Shown: positions 27,591-36,633, numbered from the stretch's first letter. The stretch is 64,000 bases of DNA from Halalkalibacter okhensis (GCF_000787375.1 NZ_JRJU01000009.1:1-64000), one strand, 5' to 3'. The notes: generated from the sequence alone by a model not told the origin. Numbers and translations: made by a program.

Positions 27591-28703
27591 TTACTTAAGA
27601 GTCCCCGTTGACACGATTCTTACTTCTACATGCGTGGTTATTTCTGCTCGACTGAAAGCTTCTATCCACTTTTCTTTAGACCACCCTCGTGCATTATACA
27701 ATCTGAAATAATCGCCAAATCCAATGGGATCCACTTCGTTTTCTTGAAAAAAGGCTAGTGCTCGTAGTACTTTTTGCTCAAGATGTTTACTCGCGTCTTC
27801 TTCGACCTCAAACCGATTCTTTCGACTAGACAAATGCCTCGTTCCATCGTAATCAACAACACTACCTCGGGCATATAGATGTACAAATATTTTCGGTTTT
27901 TCTAAATTTCCATTTACTTTTACATTGACATCGGACGTAGTAAATTTCATTATGAATTGTTCTTCCCCCGTTCCATCAGCTGAGGGAATGGTAATCGACA
28001 AAGGAGGAAGATCCTTTTTTCCTTTCATCGCTTCAACTAACTTAGCCTCTTCAGGTTCTAATGTATCTACCATTTGGTCATTCTTGAAAATCGCAACCTT
28101 CGTGATTTTTAGCGAATCGCCATTGACGCGCTCAAGGTAAGGAACAGATGGATCAGACACTTCATCAGTATTTCGATTAATAAAATTATGAATGGTCGAA
28201 AAAGGACTAAATGCTGTCATCGTTCTTGGAGTGAGTAATTCATTAATATAATTGTTAATTTCCGGCTTATCCTTATATGTTGCTGACAAAATATCCTCTA
28301 CATTTCCTTTTACAACAGCGATAAAGATATTAGAACCCACTTGAGGATCCCGATAAAGGTTTTCTAATACTTTCATTGCTCCTCTTTTTCTTGCAAACTC
28401 CTCGCTAAATAACACGACACGCAGTTGGGCAGCTGTAAGGGTTTTTTCTGTTAAAGTTGATATATCCATCATTGCTTGATGAGGCAACTGAACCGTTGTT
28501 GTAAATTGTTGAACTTGTTCTTCCGCATCTTTTGATGGTTGCGGCAACGTAAGAGAAAGCTTTATATTGTCTTGATCAATATAATCAAAGCCCATTACGC
28601 CAACCATCCCTAAATCCTCTATGACTGGATGCTCTAAATTAGGATCAGCACATCCAATAAATACGAATATTATCGTCATAAATAATAGTGTCGCTTTTTT
28701 CAC
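27591..28703 (-). CDS. Germinant receptor lipoprotein, C subunit (operon 1)
   Basis: The 370-residue Ger(x)C protein has lipobox FVFIGC (Cys about 18) followed by ADPNLEHPVIEDLGMVGVMGFDYI. Its C-terminal domain contains VDPIGFGDYFRLYNARGW. Unlike most C subunits the residue after Cys is Ala, not Trp. Its GTG start overlaps the B gene stop by four bases. It terminates operon 1 (A-B-C order). Confidence 0.92.
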   Translation of the reverse strand: MKKATLLFMTIIFVFIGCADPNLEHPVIEDLGMVGVMGFDYIDQDNIKLSLTLPQPSKDAEEQVQQFTTTVQLPHQAMMDISTLTEKTLTAAQLRVVLFSEEFARKRGAMKVLENLYRDPQVGSNIFIAVVKGNVEDILSATYKDKPEINNYINELLTPRTMTAFSPFSTIHNFINRNTDEVSDPSVPYLERVNGDSLKITKVAIFKNDQMVDTLEPEEAKLVEAMKGKKDLPPLSITIPSADGTGEEQFIMKFTTSDVNVKVNGNLEKPKIFVHLYARGSVVDYDGTRHLSSRKNRFEVEEDASKHLEQKVLRALAFFQENEVDPIGFGDYFRLYNARGWSKEKWIEAFSRAEITTHVEVRIVSTGTLK

Positions 28704-29812
28704 GAAGCCACTCCCTTCTCTTTTGAATCCTTCCCTAACCTATTTTTTATTTTATGAATGAGAAGCAAAAAGATTGGTGACAAGTTCAACGTATAGGCGA
28801 AATACGTACTCCAATCATGTAAAATGATTTCTTGAATGTGTATTGGAATCGGGCCAATTATACTGAATGTAGCTATTAAAGCGACAACATACACATGCCA
28901 CGTCCGATTTTTATGTTGGTTAAATAAAGCATCCATTCCTTTTTTCGCCACCCATAAATATGTGGCCGACGTGGAAAGAACAAGAAAGACCCAAAGAGTT
29001 GTACCAAAGTTCTCAATCCGTTCAACAAACGGCATTTGAATGGCTTGAAATAGATTTAATACCGGGTATATCAAGTTATCAATTTGCCATGGTGAAAAGT
29101 ATGTCACAGCGGTAATTGATACGAGAAAATAATAAAAAACGGCAATCCATACGCCTATTGAAGCATGAAGAAAAGCTTTATCTTGATTTTTAATATAAGG
29201 GAAATAAAACATAATTAAGCCGTATCCAAACATCGCAATGGAACCATTATATAATGCATCTAGCCAGGCACTTCCACTTACTTCAAATGTTGGAACAACA
29301 TGTAGTAAATTTCCCGCTTGTACTGGCCACTGAAGAAAAGCAATCATCCACCCTGTCATAAAAAAGGAAAACATACAAAAACGAGCAACCGATTTTATCC
29401 CTCCAAGAACAATACAAATGACGACAAAAAAAAGACAAATTGTAAATGATAAGATTGTAAAAGTAGGCAGAACGATCGATTGAACGAGGCGTACATATTC
29501 TTGCCCAACCGTTGCTGCTCCAATAATTCCGTACAATAAAATCAACATATTTATTGCTTTTCCAATGATTTTTCCAAGCAATTTCTCTATTATTTTAAAT
29601 AGAGAATCATCTGGGTACCTTTTACAAAGCATGATAATTGGGACTAGATTCAGATTCGTTAATGCTCCTAATATGATCGGAACAAGCCACTGATTGTAAC
29701 CGACCATACTTAAACTGTTCGGCAAGGAAAACAACCCAATCCCAATCATCGTATTTTGAATTAAGAACACAACGTGAAATCCATTTAATTTCTTAAGATT
29801 ACCTGTATCCAT
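28700..29812 (-). CDS. Germinant receptor B subunit, permease-like (operon 1)
   Basis: The 370-residue, about ten-helix permease family protein begins LNGFHVVFLIQNTMIGIGLFSLP and contains SIVLPTFTILSF, so it belongs to the GerAB/GerKB-like group. It starts 7 bases after the A gene, whose last codons provide the GAGGAG ribosome site. It is a paralogue of the operon 2 B subunit but clearly divergent, suggesting a different germinant. Confidence 0.92.
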   Translation of the reverse strand: MDTGNLKKLNGFHVVFLIQNTMIGIGLFSLPNSLSMVGYNQWLVPIILGALTNLNLVPIIMLCKRYPDDSLFKIIEKLLGKIIGKAINMLILLYGIIGAATVGQEYVRLVQSIVLPTFTILSFTICLFFVVICIVLGGIKSVARFCMFSFFMTGWMIAFLQWPVQAGNLLHVVPTFEVSGSAWLDALYNGSIAMFGYGLIMFYFPYIKNQDKAFLHASIGVWIAVFYYFLVSITAVTYFSPWQIDNLIYPVLNLFQAIQMPFVERIENFGTTLWVFLVLSTSATYLWVAKKGMDALFNQHKNRTWHVYVVALIATFSIIGPIPIHIQEIILHDWSTYFAYTLNLSPIFLLLIHKIKNRLGKDSKEKGVAS

Positions 29813-29819
29813 ACTGTGA

Positions 29820-31319
29820 TTACTCCTCGTCTAACGGTCTTATTAGGTCTTTTTTGGCTCTAGATATTCCCCATCTTTGAACCATAAAGTTACCCGGAAC
29901 TCGGATCACTGAATTTAGCAAGTCTGACCATTTCCTCGGAATCACTGGTGTTATATACGGTGAACCTAATGAAGTCATATTGGATAAATGATTTATCATC
30001 CATGCCAGCACTATCATTTGTCCAAACATTCCTAACGCCCCAGCAAAAATAATGTAAATATAGCGAATAAATCGAATCGCATTACTCATTAAGTAACTTG
30101 GAGCAATAAAGGATAACAACGCAGTTACAGCAACTAATACGATGAGAATATTACTTGCAAGGCCTGCTTCAACAGCGGCCGTACCAATGACAATCCCTCC
30201 AACAATACCAATGGTTTGACCAATTTTCGTCGGCATTCGAGCTCCCGCCTCACGCAGAACTTCAATGACAAGTTCAATAATGAGAGCTTCTAACACGGGA
30301 GGAAAAGGAACTTGAGCTCTTGACTCTGCTAATAATGTCAATAGCTGTGGTGGCAGCATTTCTGGGTGAAAGGTTAAGACGGATACATAAGTAGATGTTA
30401 AGAAAATAGAGATAAAAAAACCAGCTAACCTCAACGTTCGCAGAAGACTTGCCGTGGTCCAGCGATTGTAATAATCTTCAGGTGAAATAAACATTTCCCA
30501 AAATGATGCTGGCAATATCGCCGCTTCTGGACTGCCATTCATCATGACTATTATTTTTCCATTGAGTAAAGAATCAACTGTATTGTCACTTCTAACCGTT
30601 ATGCCAAATTGCGGAAAAGGCGAGAAAGGTTTGTCTTCTAACATTTGTTTTAGTACTGGCATGCCAATGAAGCCATGATATTCAACGTTTTCAAGTCTTC
30701 TTTGCACCCGATTTACATTTTCATCATTCGCTATATTGTCCATATATAACATCACCACATCGTTTTTCGTTTCGGTTCCTAATAAGAACGATTTAGATTT
30801 TAATTGTGGTGACCGAATTCTTTTTTTGATAAGAGAGATATTTGTAGCCACACTCTCGACAAATGCATCTTGCGGACCCATGACAGTTGTTTCATTTTCT
30901 GGAGTTGTAATCGAACGGTCTGGAGCACTGTACGTATCGATCTCAATAATTTCATCTTCGAATAGTAAGACGGTATACCCACTGCAAACATCATGAATCA
31001 GCTTTGGCAATTCATCTTCTTTCAAAGTTGAGTAATTTTTAAAAATTTCATCAGCGGATGTAGACGATGACTGATTAAGCGGATTAAACACCAATTCATC
31101 AATAATGGAGGTTTCAACAATGGTATTCAAATAAATAATGGTTACTGTTTTATCACCAATCTTGATATCCTTCATGACAAAATCGTCTACATCAGCTAAA
31201 CTCGTTTGAATGGCCTCTTTTGTAATAGGTTCTTTAATGTCCGGATTAGCAAGATTTTTATCATGTGGTTGAGGAGGAAATAACTGTTTAAATTTGAAAC
31301 CCTTTCTTCTCCTACTCAT
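29820..31319 (-). CDS. Germinant receptor A subunit (operon 1)
   Basis: The start was moved to ATG 31319, after GGAGGGG, giving 499 residues that begin SRRRKGFKFKQLFPP; the longer frame reaches into the upstream region. It has the conserved MGPQDAFVE and SLIKKRIRSPQLK in the cytosolic domain, and FPPVLEALIIELVIEVLREAG with TKIGQTIGIVGGIVIGTAAVEAG pieces in the membrane domain. First gene of the A-B-C operon, preceded by a terminator at 31410-31447. Confidence 0.94.
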   Translation of the reverse strand: MSRRRKGFKFKQLFPPQPHDKNLANPDIKEPITKEAIQTSLADVDDFVMKDIKIGDKTVTIIYLNTIVETSIIDELVFNPLNQSSSTSADEIFKNYSTLKEDELPKLIHDVCSGYTVLLFEDEIIEIDTYSAPDRSITTPENETTVMGPQDAFVESVATNISLIKKRIRSPQLKSKSFLLGTETKNDVVMLYMDNIANDENVNRVQRRLENVEYHGFIGMPVLKQMLEDKPFSPFPQFGITVRSDNTVDSLLNGKIIVMMNGSPEAAILPASFWEMFISPEDYYNRWTTASLLRTLRLAGFFISIFLTSTYVSVLTFHPEMLPPQLLTLLAESRAQVPFPPVLEALIIELVIEVLREAGARMPTKIGQTIGIVGGIVIGTAAVEAGLASNILIVLVAVTALLSFIAPSYLMSNAIRFIRYIYIIFAGALGMFGQMIVLAWMINHLSNMTSLGSPYITPVIPRKWSDLLNSVIRVPGNFMVQRWGISRAKKDLIRPLDEE

Positions 31320-31409
31320 TAAACACCCCTCCATATAATTGGTCCATAAGTAAAACGTTCCCAGTTCCAACTTGAAATATGTGTGATTATAAACGATTAA
31401 AAAATGAAA

Positions 31410-31447
31410 AAGAGCGTCAAAAGTTTTTTTCACTTTTGATCGCCCTT
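31410..31447 (-). terminator. Intrinsic terminator after the cyclotransferase gene
   Basis: TCAAAAGT / ACTTTTGA with an outer GCG/CGC extension and a loop of T residues. The minus-strand tail is TTTTCATTTTTT. It ends the deaminase-cyclotransferase unit before ger operon 1. Confidence 0.75.
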
Positions 31448-31452
31448 AGATT

Positions 31453-31848
31453 TCAACGTTTCATATATAACATCCAATCATTTTCTTCAATGATCTTAGA
31501 ACAGTTAACTAATTTTTCTCCTGCCATGTAAACAAACACTTCTTGTTCACCTTCATCTGTGTATACTGTTTTTTTTACTCGTTCATACTCATTTGACGAA
31601 CGATCAGCTACATAATCTTCAAGTTGATCGAGCTTGACTAATTCATCACTTGTCACCTCATATAATTCACCTGTCACTGTCCTATGAGAATGTTCTTTTA
31701 AGACCGGATAGCCATACCCTGTATCATGTAATTCACCATATAACCAAGCCGTTAAAGAAATTAATTTAGCTTTTTTTAAGTAATGATTATTTGATCCCCC
31801 TTTCCTTAATGTCCCATATACAAAGACTAGATAAGTTTGTGTACTCAC
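31453..31848 (-). CDS. Gamma-glutamylcyclotransferase-like (AIG2/BtrG fold) protein
   Basis: The 131-residue protein begins with the family signature VFVYGTLRKGGSNNHYL. It has GYGYPVLKE and GELYEVTSDELVKLDQLEDY, with the Glu expected to act as acid/base. Such proteins cyclise gamma-glutamyl amines to pyroglutamate. It starts at GTG 31848, 30 bases after the upstream amidohydrolase, so it is probably in the same riboswitch-controlled unit. Whether the two activities are linked is unknown. Confidence 0.87.
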   Translation of the reverse strand: MSTQTYLVFVYGTLRKGGSNNHYLKKAKLISLTAWLYGELHDTGYGYPVLKEHSHRTVTGELYEVTSDELVKLDQLEDYVADRSSNEYERVKKTVYTDEGEQEVFVYMAGEKLVNCSKIIEENDWMLYMKR

Positions 31849-31878
31849 CCGATCACTCCCTTTTTTTATATCATACTT

Positions 31879-33216
31879 CTACACAATCGTTGCCATTCTT
31901 TTTGTCATTCGCTTGATCAATCGGTCTGCTTCCGCTAAGACCGTTGACTTATCAAGCGTTTTCATGATGCGATTCTCCATCACAATTTTCCCGTTAATAA
32001 TCGATGTCACAACATCAGCTCTTGTAGCTGAGTAAACAATGCGAGAAATAGGATCGACATCAAAGGATGGATACGTATGGAAATCGTGTAAATCTAACAT
32101 CACTATATCTGCTTTTTTCCCCACTTCAATACTTCCAATTTCATTTTCTAAACCAATCGCTTTTGCCCCACCAATCGTTGCCATTTTAAGAACGGTCTTG
32201 GCATCCATCGTCGTTGGCCCATGAAGAGGCTTTTGAATAAGGGCAGCCAAACGCATTTCATTAAACATATCCAAATTATTATTACATGGGGCCCCATCTG
32301 CCCCGAGACTGATCGAAATCTGCTCGTCTATTAAACTAGGAATCTCAGCAACTCCTGAAGCTAGTTTCAAATTAGACCCTGGACAATGACTAACATGAAT
32401 TCCTTTTTCTTTTATAATCCTTTTTTCATTTTCATTTAACCATACACAATGGGCCAAAATAAGTCGATCATTCGCTAATCCAATACGGTCTAAATACTCG
32501 ATATTTCTTAGACCTGTTTCACGTTCGACAATTTCGATTTCACCGCGGTTTTCTGAAGCATGAGTATGGACATGGACACCATACGTTCCTGAAAGATGGG
32601 CCACCTCTTTTAATAGCTCTTCGGTACACGACACAACGAACCTAGGGGAAAAGGCATATTTGATCCGGCCACCATCATAGTTATGCCATTTCTCTAACAA
32701 ATCAACACTTTCTTGGATCGACTGATTCGTATTTTCACGTAATAATTTCGGCACTTCCTCGCCTTTATCCATCATGACTTTCCCCGATAACGCTCGTATT
32801 CCACTTGAAGCAATGGCTTGAAAAGCTGAATCCGTATGATGCACTGTCTCCATATCAACAATGGCTGTCGTCCCACTTTGAATCAATTCACCAATTCCTA
32901 GTAAAGCTGAGTAATAGAGTGATTCTTCATCATGTGCAGCCTCTAATGGCCAAATTCGTTTTTTCAACCAATCTAATAACTCTAAGTCATCTGCTCTGCC
33001 ACGAAATACCGTTTGGCACAAATGGATATGCGTTTGTACAAAACCTGGGATCACTGTTTTGTTCGTAGCATCAATCACTTTCTCTACAGCAGCAGAGGAC
33101 AGATTGGCACCTATTTCTTTAATTCGGTCATCTTCAATTAAAAGATCGCCAACAAAGATTTCATTATTTTCATTCATCGTTACAATTTCAGCTTGCTTGA
33201 TTAATAGTTTACTCAT
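31879..33216 (-). CDS. Riboswitch-controlled amidohydrolase / purine-type deaminase (TrzA/AtzA family)
   Basis: The 445-residue metal-dependent hydrolase has the HTHIHL pair (His about 63 and 65), a third His in VHTHASE, LAHCVWL, HCPGSNLKL, and a metal Asp in LGADGAPCNNN. It ends with the composite beta-sandwich typical of amidohydrolases. By sequence alone it belongs with MTA/SAH deaminases, 8-oxoguanine and isoxanthopterin deaminases and chlorohydrolases. The purine riboswitch just upstream favours a guanine-related base (guanine, 8-oxoguanine, a pterin) over adenosyl compounds; this is inference. ATG 33216 follows GAGGTGGG. Confidence 0.85.
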   Translation of the reverse strand: MSKLLIKQAEIVTMNENNEIFVGDLLIEDDRIKEIGANLSSAAVEKVIDATNKTVIPGFVQTHIHLCQTVFRGRADDLELLDWLKKRIWPLEAAHDEESLYYSALLGIGELIQSGTTAIVDMETVHHTDSAFQAIASSGIRALSGKVMMDKGEEVPKLLRENTNQSIQESVDLLEKWHNYDGGRIKYAFSPRFVVSCTEELLKEVAHLSGTYGVHVHTHASENRGEIEIVERETGLRNIEYLDRIGLANDRLILAHCVWLNENEKRIIKEKGIHVSHCPGSNLKLASGVAEIPSLIDEQISISLGADGAPCNNNLDMFNEMRLAALIQKPLHGPTTMDAKTVLKMATIGGAKAIGLENEIGSIEVGKKADIVMLDLHDFHTYPSFDVDPISRIVYSATRADVVTSIINGKIVMENRIMKTLDKSTVLAEADRLIKRMTKRMATIV

Positions 33217-33249
33217 GAGCCCACCTCGACCTAATCAATTTAATCAAAC

Positions 33250-33340
33250 AAAAAAAGCTACAAAAAATATGCATTAGTGACCACTGAATTGGTATATTTT
33301 TCACCTTTTCAATCGGCAATCACACACATTTTTCGTAGCT
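33250..33340 (-). terminator. Riboswitch expression-platform terminator
   Basis: The 5' arm AGCUACGAAAAAU (33340-33328) pairs over 13 bp, with one G-U, to AUUUUUUGUAGCU (33268-33256), followed by six U (33255-33250). A 59-nt loop separates the arms. The 5' arm contains the entire 3' strand of aptamer helix P1 (UACGAAA, 33337-33331), so aptamer and terminator cannot coexist. Ligand binding should therefore prevent termination. Confidence 0.75.
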
Positions 33341-33398
33341 AGGAATTTACGGTTCCAAGTAGATACCCTCGGTCCATATTACTCAAGGTTATACGAAA
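33331..33398 (-). promoter_or_regulatory. Purine (guanine-type) riboswitch aptamer
   Basis: The minus strand shows the purine aptamer in order: P1 UUUCGUA / UACGAAA (7 bp); J1/2 UAUAAC; P2 with L2 AAUAUGG; J2/3 GUAUCUAC; P3 with L3 CCGUAAA. L2 and L3 carry the loop-loop contact sequences. The base just before the P1 3' strand is C (position 74 in xpt numbering), the guanine-type specificity base. Departures from consensus: a bulged A in P2, a U-U mismatch in P3 and G in place of the usual A73. It lies 114 bases upstream of the amidohydrolase start. Confidence 0.88.
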
Positions 33399-33505
33399 TT
33401 AGAAGTAGCTATTTTAGTTGACTACAATGCTACTATACGTAAAAGCAAAAGTTATTTCTATGAACAAGTTAGATAATCTCTCATGAGTTTTTAAATTTTA
33501 TCGTT

Positions 33506-34621
33506 CTAGTACCTCTCTATTTTTTGTCGTTCTAGCTTCATTCCAATTCCCGATTCAATTGCCTCTAAATGTCGACGATCTTTGGGCGCAACAAAGGTAA
33601 AAGCGACCCCCACTTCTTTTGCACGGCCCGTTCTTCCTATGCGGTGTATATAACTTTCAACATCATGTGGAATGTCGTAATTGAAAACGTGGGTCACCCC
33701 TTCCACATCTAACCCACGCGCAGCGACATCGGTTGCCACTAAGTATTGAATTTGGCATTCTCGAAAGGCTTTCATGACCTTTTCTCTTTTGGCTTGAGTC
33801 AGGTCGCCATGTAGTTCGTCTACGAGGTATCTTTTTGCTAATAGCGCTTCCGTTAACTTGCTCGCTCGTCGCTTTGTACGGCAAAAAATGATTGCTAGAA
33901 ACGGTTGTTCATTTTTCATGACCATTCGCAGCGTATCTTGCTTCGTTCGATCGGTTGTTTCAACTACAATCTGTTTAATTGAATCAATGATGACATGTTG
34001 TTGTTTAATATAAATATCCTCAGGATGCTTCATATATTCATTCGCTAGCTTCCGAATGTCTTCAGGCATCGTTGCAGAAAATAACAACGTTTGTCTATCG
34101 CTAGGCGTTTCGTGAATTACTGCTTTTACATCCTGTAAAAAACCCATATGTAACATTTGGTCTGCTTCATCTAATACAAGGGTTGAAACGTCGCTTAGAT
34201 CAATCGTCTTCCTTCTAATATGATCAAGTAGCCTCCCAGGCGTTGCAATGACCAATTGAATAGATCCTTTTAATTTATGGAGCTGCCGCTCAACATCTTG
34301 ACCTCCATATACGGCAAGTACATCTATAGATACATGCTCTACCATTTTTTTTGCTTCAGTCGTAATCTGTAAAGCTAGCTCTCTCGTTGGAGCAACAATC
34401 AATGCTTGAACAGTTGATTTTGTTGGATTCATTCTTTCAATAATAGGAAGAAGAAAGGCTAATGTTTTCCCCGTTCCCGTCTGTGCTTGAGCGATAAGAT
34501 CCTTGCCCGAAAAAACAATGGGGATTGCTTTTTCTTGGATGGGGGTAGGACTTATTATACCGTATGATTTCAACCTTGAAGATAATTGGTGACTAACACC
34601 TAATTTTTTAAAATCGTTCAT
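33506..34621 (-). CDS. DEAD-box ATP-dependent RNA helicase
   Basis: The start was set at ATG 34621 after AGGGAAAG, giving 371 residues. Motifs: Q-motif [14 protein letters not shown] (45-53), [27 protein letters not shown] and HRIGRTGR. It is a minimal two-RecA-domain helicase with a very short C-terminal tail, the size of B. subtilis YfmL, though the N terminus differs. Probable role in ribosome assembly or RNA remodelling, possibly cold-linked. Single gene. Confidence 0.93.
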   Translation of the reverse strand: MNDFKKLGVSHQLSSRLKSYGIISPTPIQEKAIPIVFSGKDLIAQAQTGTGKTLAFLLPIIERMNPTKSTVQALIVAPTRELALQITTEAKKMVEHVSIDVLAVYGGQDVERQLHKLKGSIQLVIATPGRLLDHIRRKTIDLSDVSTLVLDEADQMLHMGFLQDVKAVIHETPSDRQTLLFSATMPEDIRKLANEYMKHPEDIYIKQQHVIIDSIKQIVVETTDRTKQDTLRMVMKNEQPFLAIIFCRTKRRASKLTEALLAKRYLVDELHGDLTQAKREKVMKAFRECQIQYLVATDVAARGLDVEGVTHVFNYDIPHDVESYIHRIGRTGRAKEVGVAFTFVAPKDRRHLEAIESGIGMKLERQKIERY

Positions 34622-34686
34622 TTCTTTCCCTGCTTTCTCACATAACAGATTGAACATGTGCGTTTATCATTGTACCATAGTGCAAA

Positions 34687-34719
34687 AAGAGAGTAGCTCA
34701 ACGTTAGAGTTACTCTCTT
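34687..34719 (-). terminator. Intrinsic terminator after the MATE gene
   Basis: AAGAGAGTAGCTC / GAGTTACTCTCTT, a 13-bp stem with one G-T, has a T run on the minus strand. Confidence 0.8.
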
Positions 34720-34759
34720 ATCATCTTAACTTAGAAGCTTACTTTTCATACAAAGATTA

Positions 34760-36166
34760 TTACGTCCCTGATGACACAGGTACAGGTTCCTTCTCTGCCG
34801 TCTCTTTCTCTTTCCCTTTTCCTTTACCAAAGAAAATATTGCGATCACGATACATTAAGAATGCACCAAGTAAACAAGCGAAGAAATCTGAAATAGGGAA
34901 AGCCAAAAAGACTCCATACACACCAATGAAATGTGGCAATATAAGCACGAGTGGGATTAAAAAGATCAATTGGCGTGACAAAGATAAAATTAACGCTTGC
35001 TTTGGTTTTCCTAAAGCTTGATACAACCCACTACTAATCACCTGAATCGTAATTAAGAAAAAGGCAGCAAACATAATTCGTAAATACTCTGATCCTGCGT
35101 CAATAACGACGGGATCAGATGTGAAAATCATCATCAACCAATTTGGTACAGCCATAATTAAGATAAAAATGAAAAGCGAAATAATGAATGTTACCTTCAA
35201 ACTAAGGATAACTGTTTCTCGTAAACGGTCAAAATTTTTCGCTCCGTAGTTGTAGCCAACAATCGGCTGCATCCCTTGCATAACACCAAGCATTGGCATA
35301 ACTGTAAACATGATAATTCGCTGAATAATCCCAAATATTCCAACATAGAGATCGCCTCCAAAACGGATCAGCATCGTATTGATTGCAATCATCATCACAC
35401 TTCCAGCTGCCGTTTGAGCGAATGCTGGCAAGCCGACTGCAACGACCTCTTTTACAATGGAATATTTAATTTTCAGATCGACCATTCGAAGCTGCAAGGA
35501 GCTTTTTCCTGTTAAGAAATATCGTAGAATAACAATTGTCACAGAAGCTTGAGAGATGACTGTTGCAACCGCAGCCCCTTGTACACCCATGTTAAACCCA
35601 AAAATAAAAATAGGATCTAAGATAATATTAACGACAGCTGGAATGATCATCGTCATCATTGCAAACCTGGCATTTCCTTCTGACCTGACAATGTTATTTG
35701 TTGCAAATGCAAAAGAAAAGAAAAACGTCCCTAACAAAATCGGAAACATGTAATCAATTGAATAGCCTAATATATCAGGAGTAGCACCAAATAGTCGTAA
35801 GATAGGTTCAAGTATCGTGAAAGCACCGATCATCCCTAAAAGACTAATGATGAGAATAACTGAAATAATATTTCCAAATACAAGGTTCGCCTCTTCTTCT
35901 CTCCGCTCTCCTAATCTTCTAGAGATAACAGAAGCTCCCCCAATCCCCATAGCCGCAGAGACGGCCATCATAATCATCATCAGTGGAAATGCAATGGTAA
36001 CTCCCGCAACCGCGTCAATTCCCACCCCATAAGAAATAAAAATCGTATCAACAACATTGTATAGCGCCATAACAAACATCCCAATCATAGCTGGGATGGA
36101 TAAGTTTTTTAACAGCTTAGGAATCGGTTCGGTACCGAGCCGTTCACTTTGCATTTTTTGTTTCAT
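34760..36166 (-). CDS. MATE family multidrug efflux transporter (MepA-like)
   Basis: The 468-residue protein has twelve predicted helices in two MATE repeats, with PAMIGMFVMALYNVVDTIFIS near the N terminus and GMQPIVGYNYGAKN mid-protein. These exports are driven by sodium or proton gradients, ejecting cationic drugs. It follows a MarR gene by 17 bases, the arrangement of S. aureus mepR-mepA, so the regulator probably controls it. The C-terminal tail is rich in Lys, Glu and Pro. The ribosome site is weak, suggesting translational coupling. Confidence 0.92.
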   Translation of the reverse strand: MKQKMQSERLGTEPIPKLLKNLSIPAMIGMFVMALYNVVDTIFISYGVGIDAVAGVTIAFPLMMIMMAVSAAMGIGGASVISRRLGERREEEANLVFGNIISVILIISLLGMIGAFTILEPILRLFGATPDILGYSIDYMFPILLGTFFFSFAFATNNIVRSEGNARFAMMTMIIPAVVNIILDPIFIFGFNMGVQGAAVATVISQASVTIVILRYFLTGKSSLQLRMVDLKIKYSIVKEVVAVGLPAFAQTAAGSVMMIAINTMLIRFGGDLYVGIFGIIQRIIMFTVMPMLGVMQGMQPIVGYNYGAKNFDRLRETVILSLKVTFIISLFIFILIMAVPNWLMMIFTSDPVVIDAGSEYLRIMFAAFFLITIQVISSGLYQALGKPKQALILSLSRQLIFLIPLVLILPHFIGVYGVFLAFPISDFFACLLGAFLMYRDRNIFFGKGKGKEKETAEKEPVPVSSGT

Positions 36167-36183
36167 TCACACAGACCAACTTT

Positions 36184-36612
36184 CTACTTTTGATAAAAAT
36201 TTGCCACTCTACGTAAAAAAGAGAAAAACAACTGTTTTTCCTCATCAGAAAAATGATTCATAAGCCTGGCATCCATTTGGCCCATTTCATTCCATAGTTT
36301 TTCTTCAAGTACTTTCCCTTTTTCCGTTAAACTAATGATTTTCGAACGTCTATCTTGTTCACTTTCTTTCTTATTGATCAAATCATTTTTCAACATCGAA
36401 TCAATGATTCCATTCATTGTAGATGCCTTAATATATAGTCGATTTTGTAAGGCAGATTGTAAAAGTTCATGATGCTCTGCTAATAGATAAAGCACCTTGA
36501 ACTGGGCATTTGTCACCCCGTACTCTGCAATCTTTTGATTAAATTGATTTTGCATAAGGTGGGCTACTACGCCAATTTGATAGCCAATTCTTTCCTCTAA
36601 ATTTCTTTCCAC
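36184..36612 (-). CDS. MarR family regulator (MepR-like)
   Basis: The 142-residue winged-helix protein has NAQFKVLYLLAEHHELLQSALQNRLYIKASTMNGIID arranged as helix-turn-helix (split around 35-75), then the SEQDRRSKIISLTEKG wing. It starts at GTG 36612 after AGGGGG. It heads the operon with the MATE exporter and likely represses it and itself, released by drug binding. A TTGTA-N9-TACAA repeat lies 22 bases upstream. Confidence 0.87.
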   Translation of the reverse strand: MERNLEERIGYQIGVVAHLMQNQFNQKIAEYGVTNAQFKVLYLLAEHHELLQSALQNRLYIKASTMNGIIDSMLKNDLINKKESEQDRRSKIISLTEKGKVLEEKLWNEMGQMDARLMNHFSDEEKQLFFSFLRRVANFYQK

Positions 36613-36633
36613 AATTACTTAGCCCCCTAACTA

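Noticed and set aside
31320-31433. N-terminal extension of the operon 1 germination A subunit
   Set aside because: The extended part has no ribosome site, while ATG 31319 follows GGAGGGG and gives the family start.
31879-33216. Calling the amidohydrolase an MTA/SAH deaminase outright
   Set aside because: The motifs are shared by several deaminases and the guanine-type riboswitch upstream argues for another substrate.
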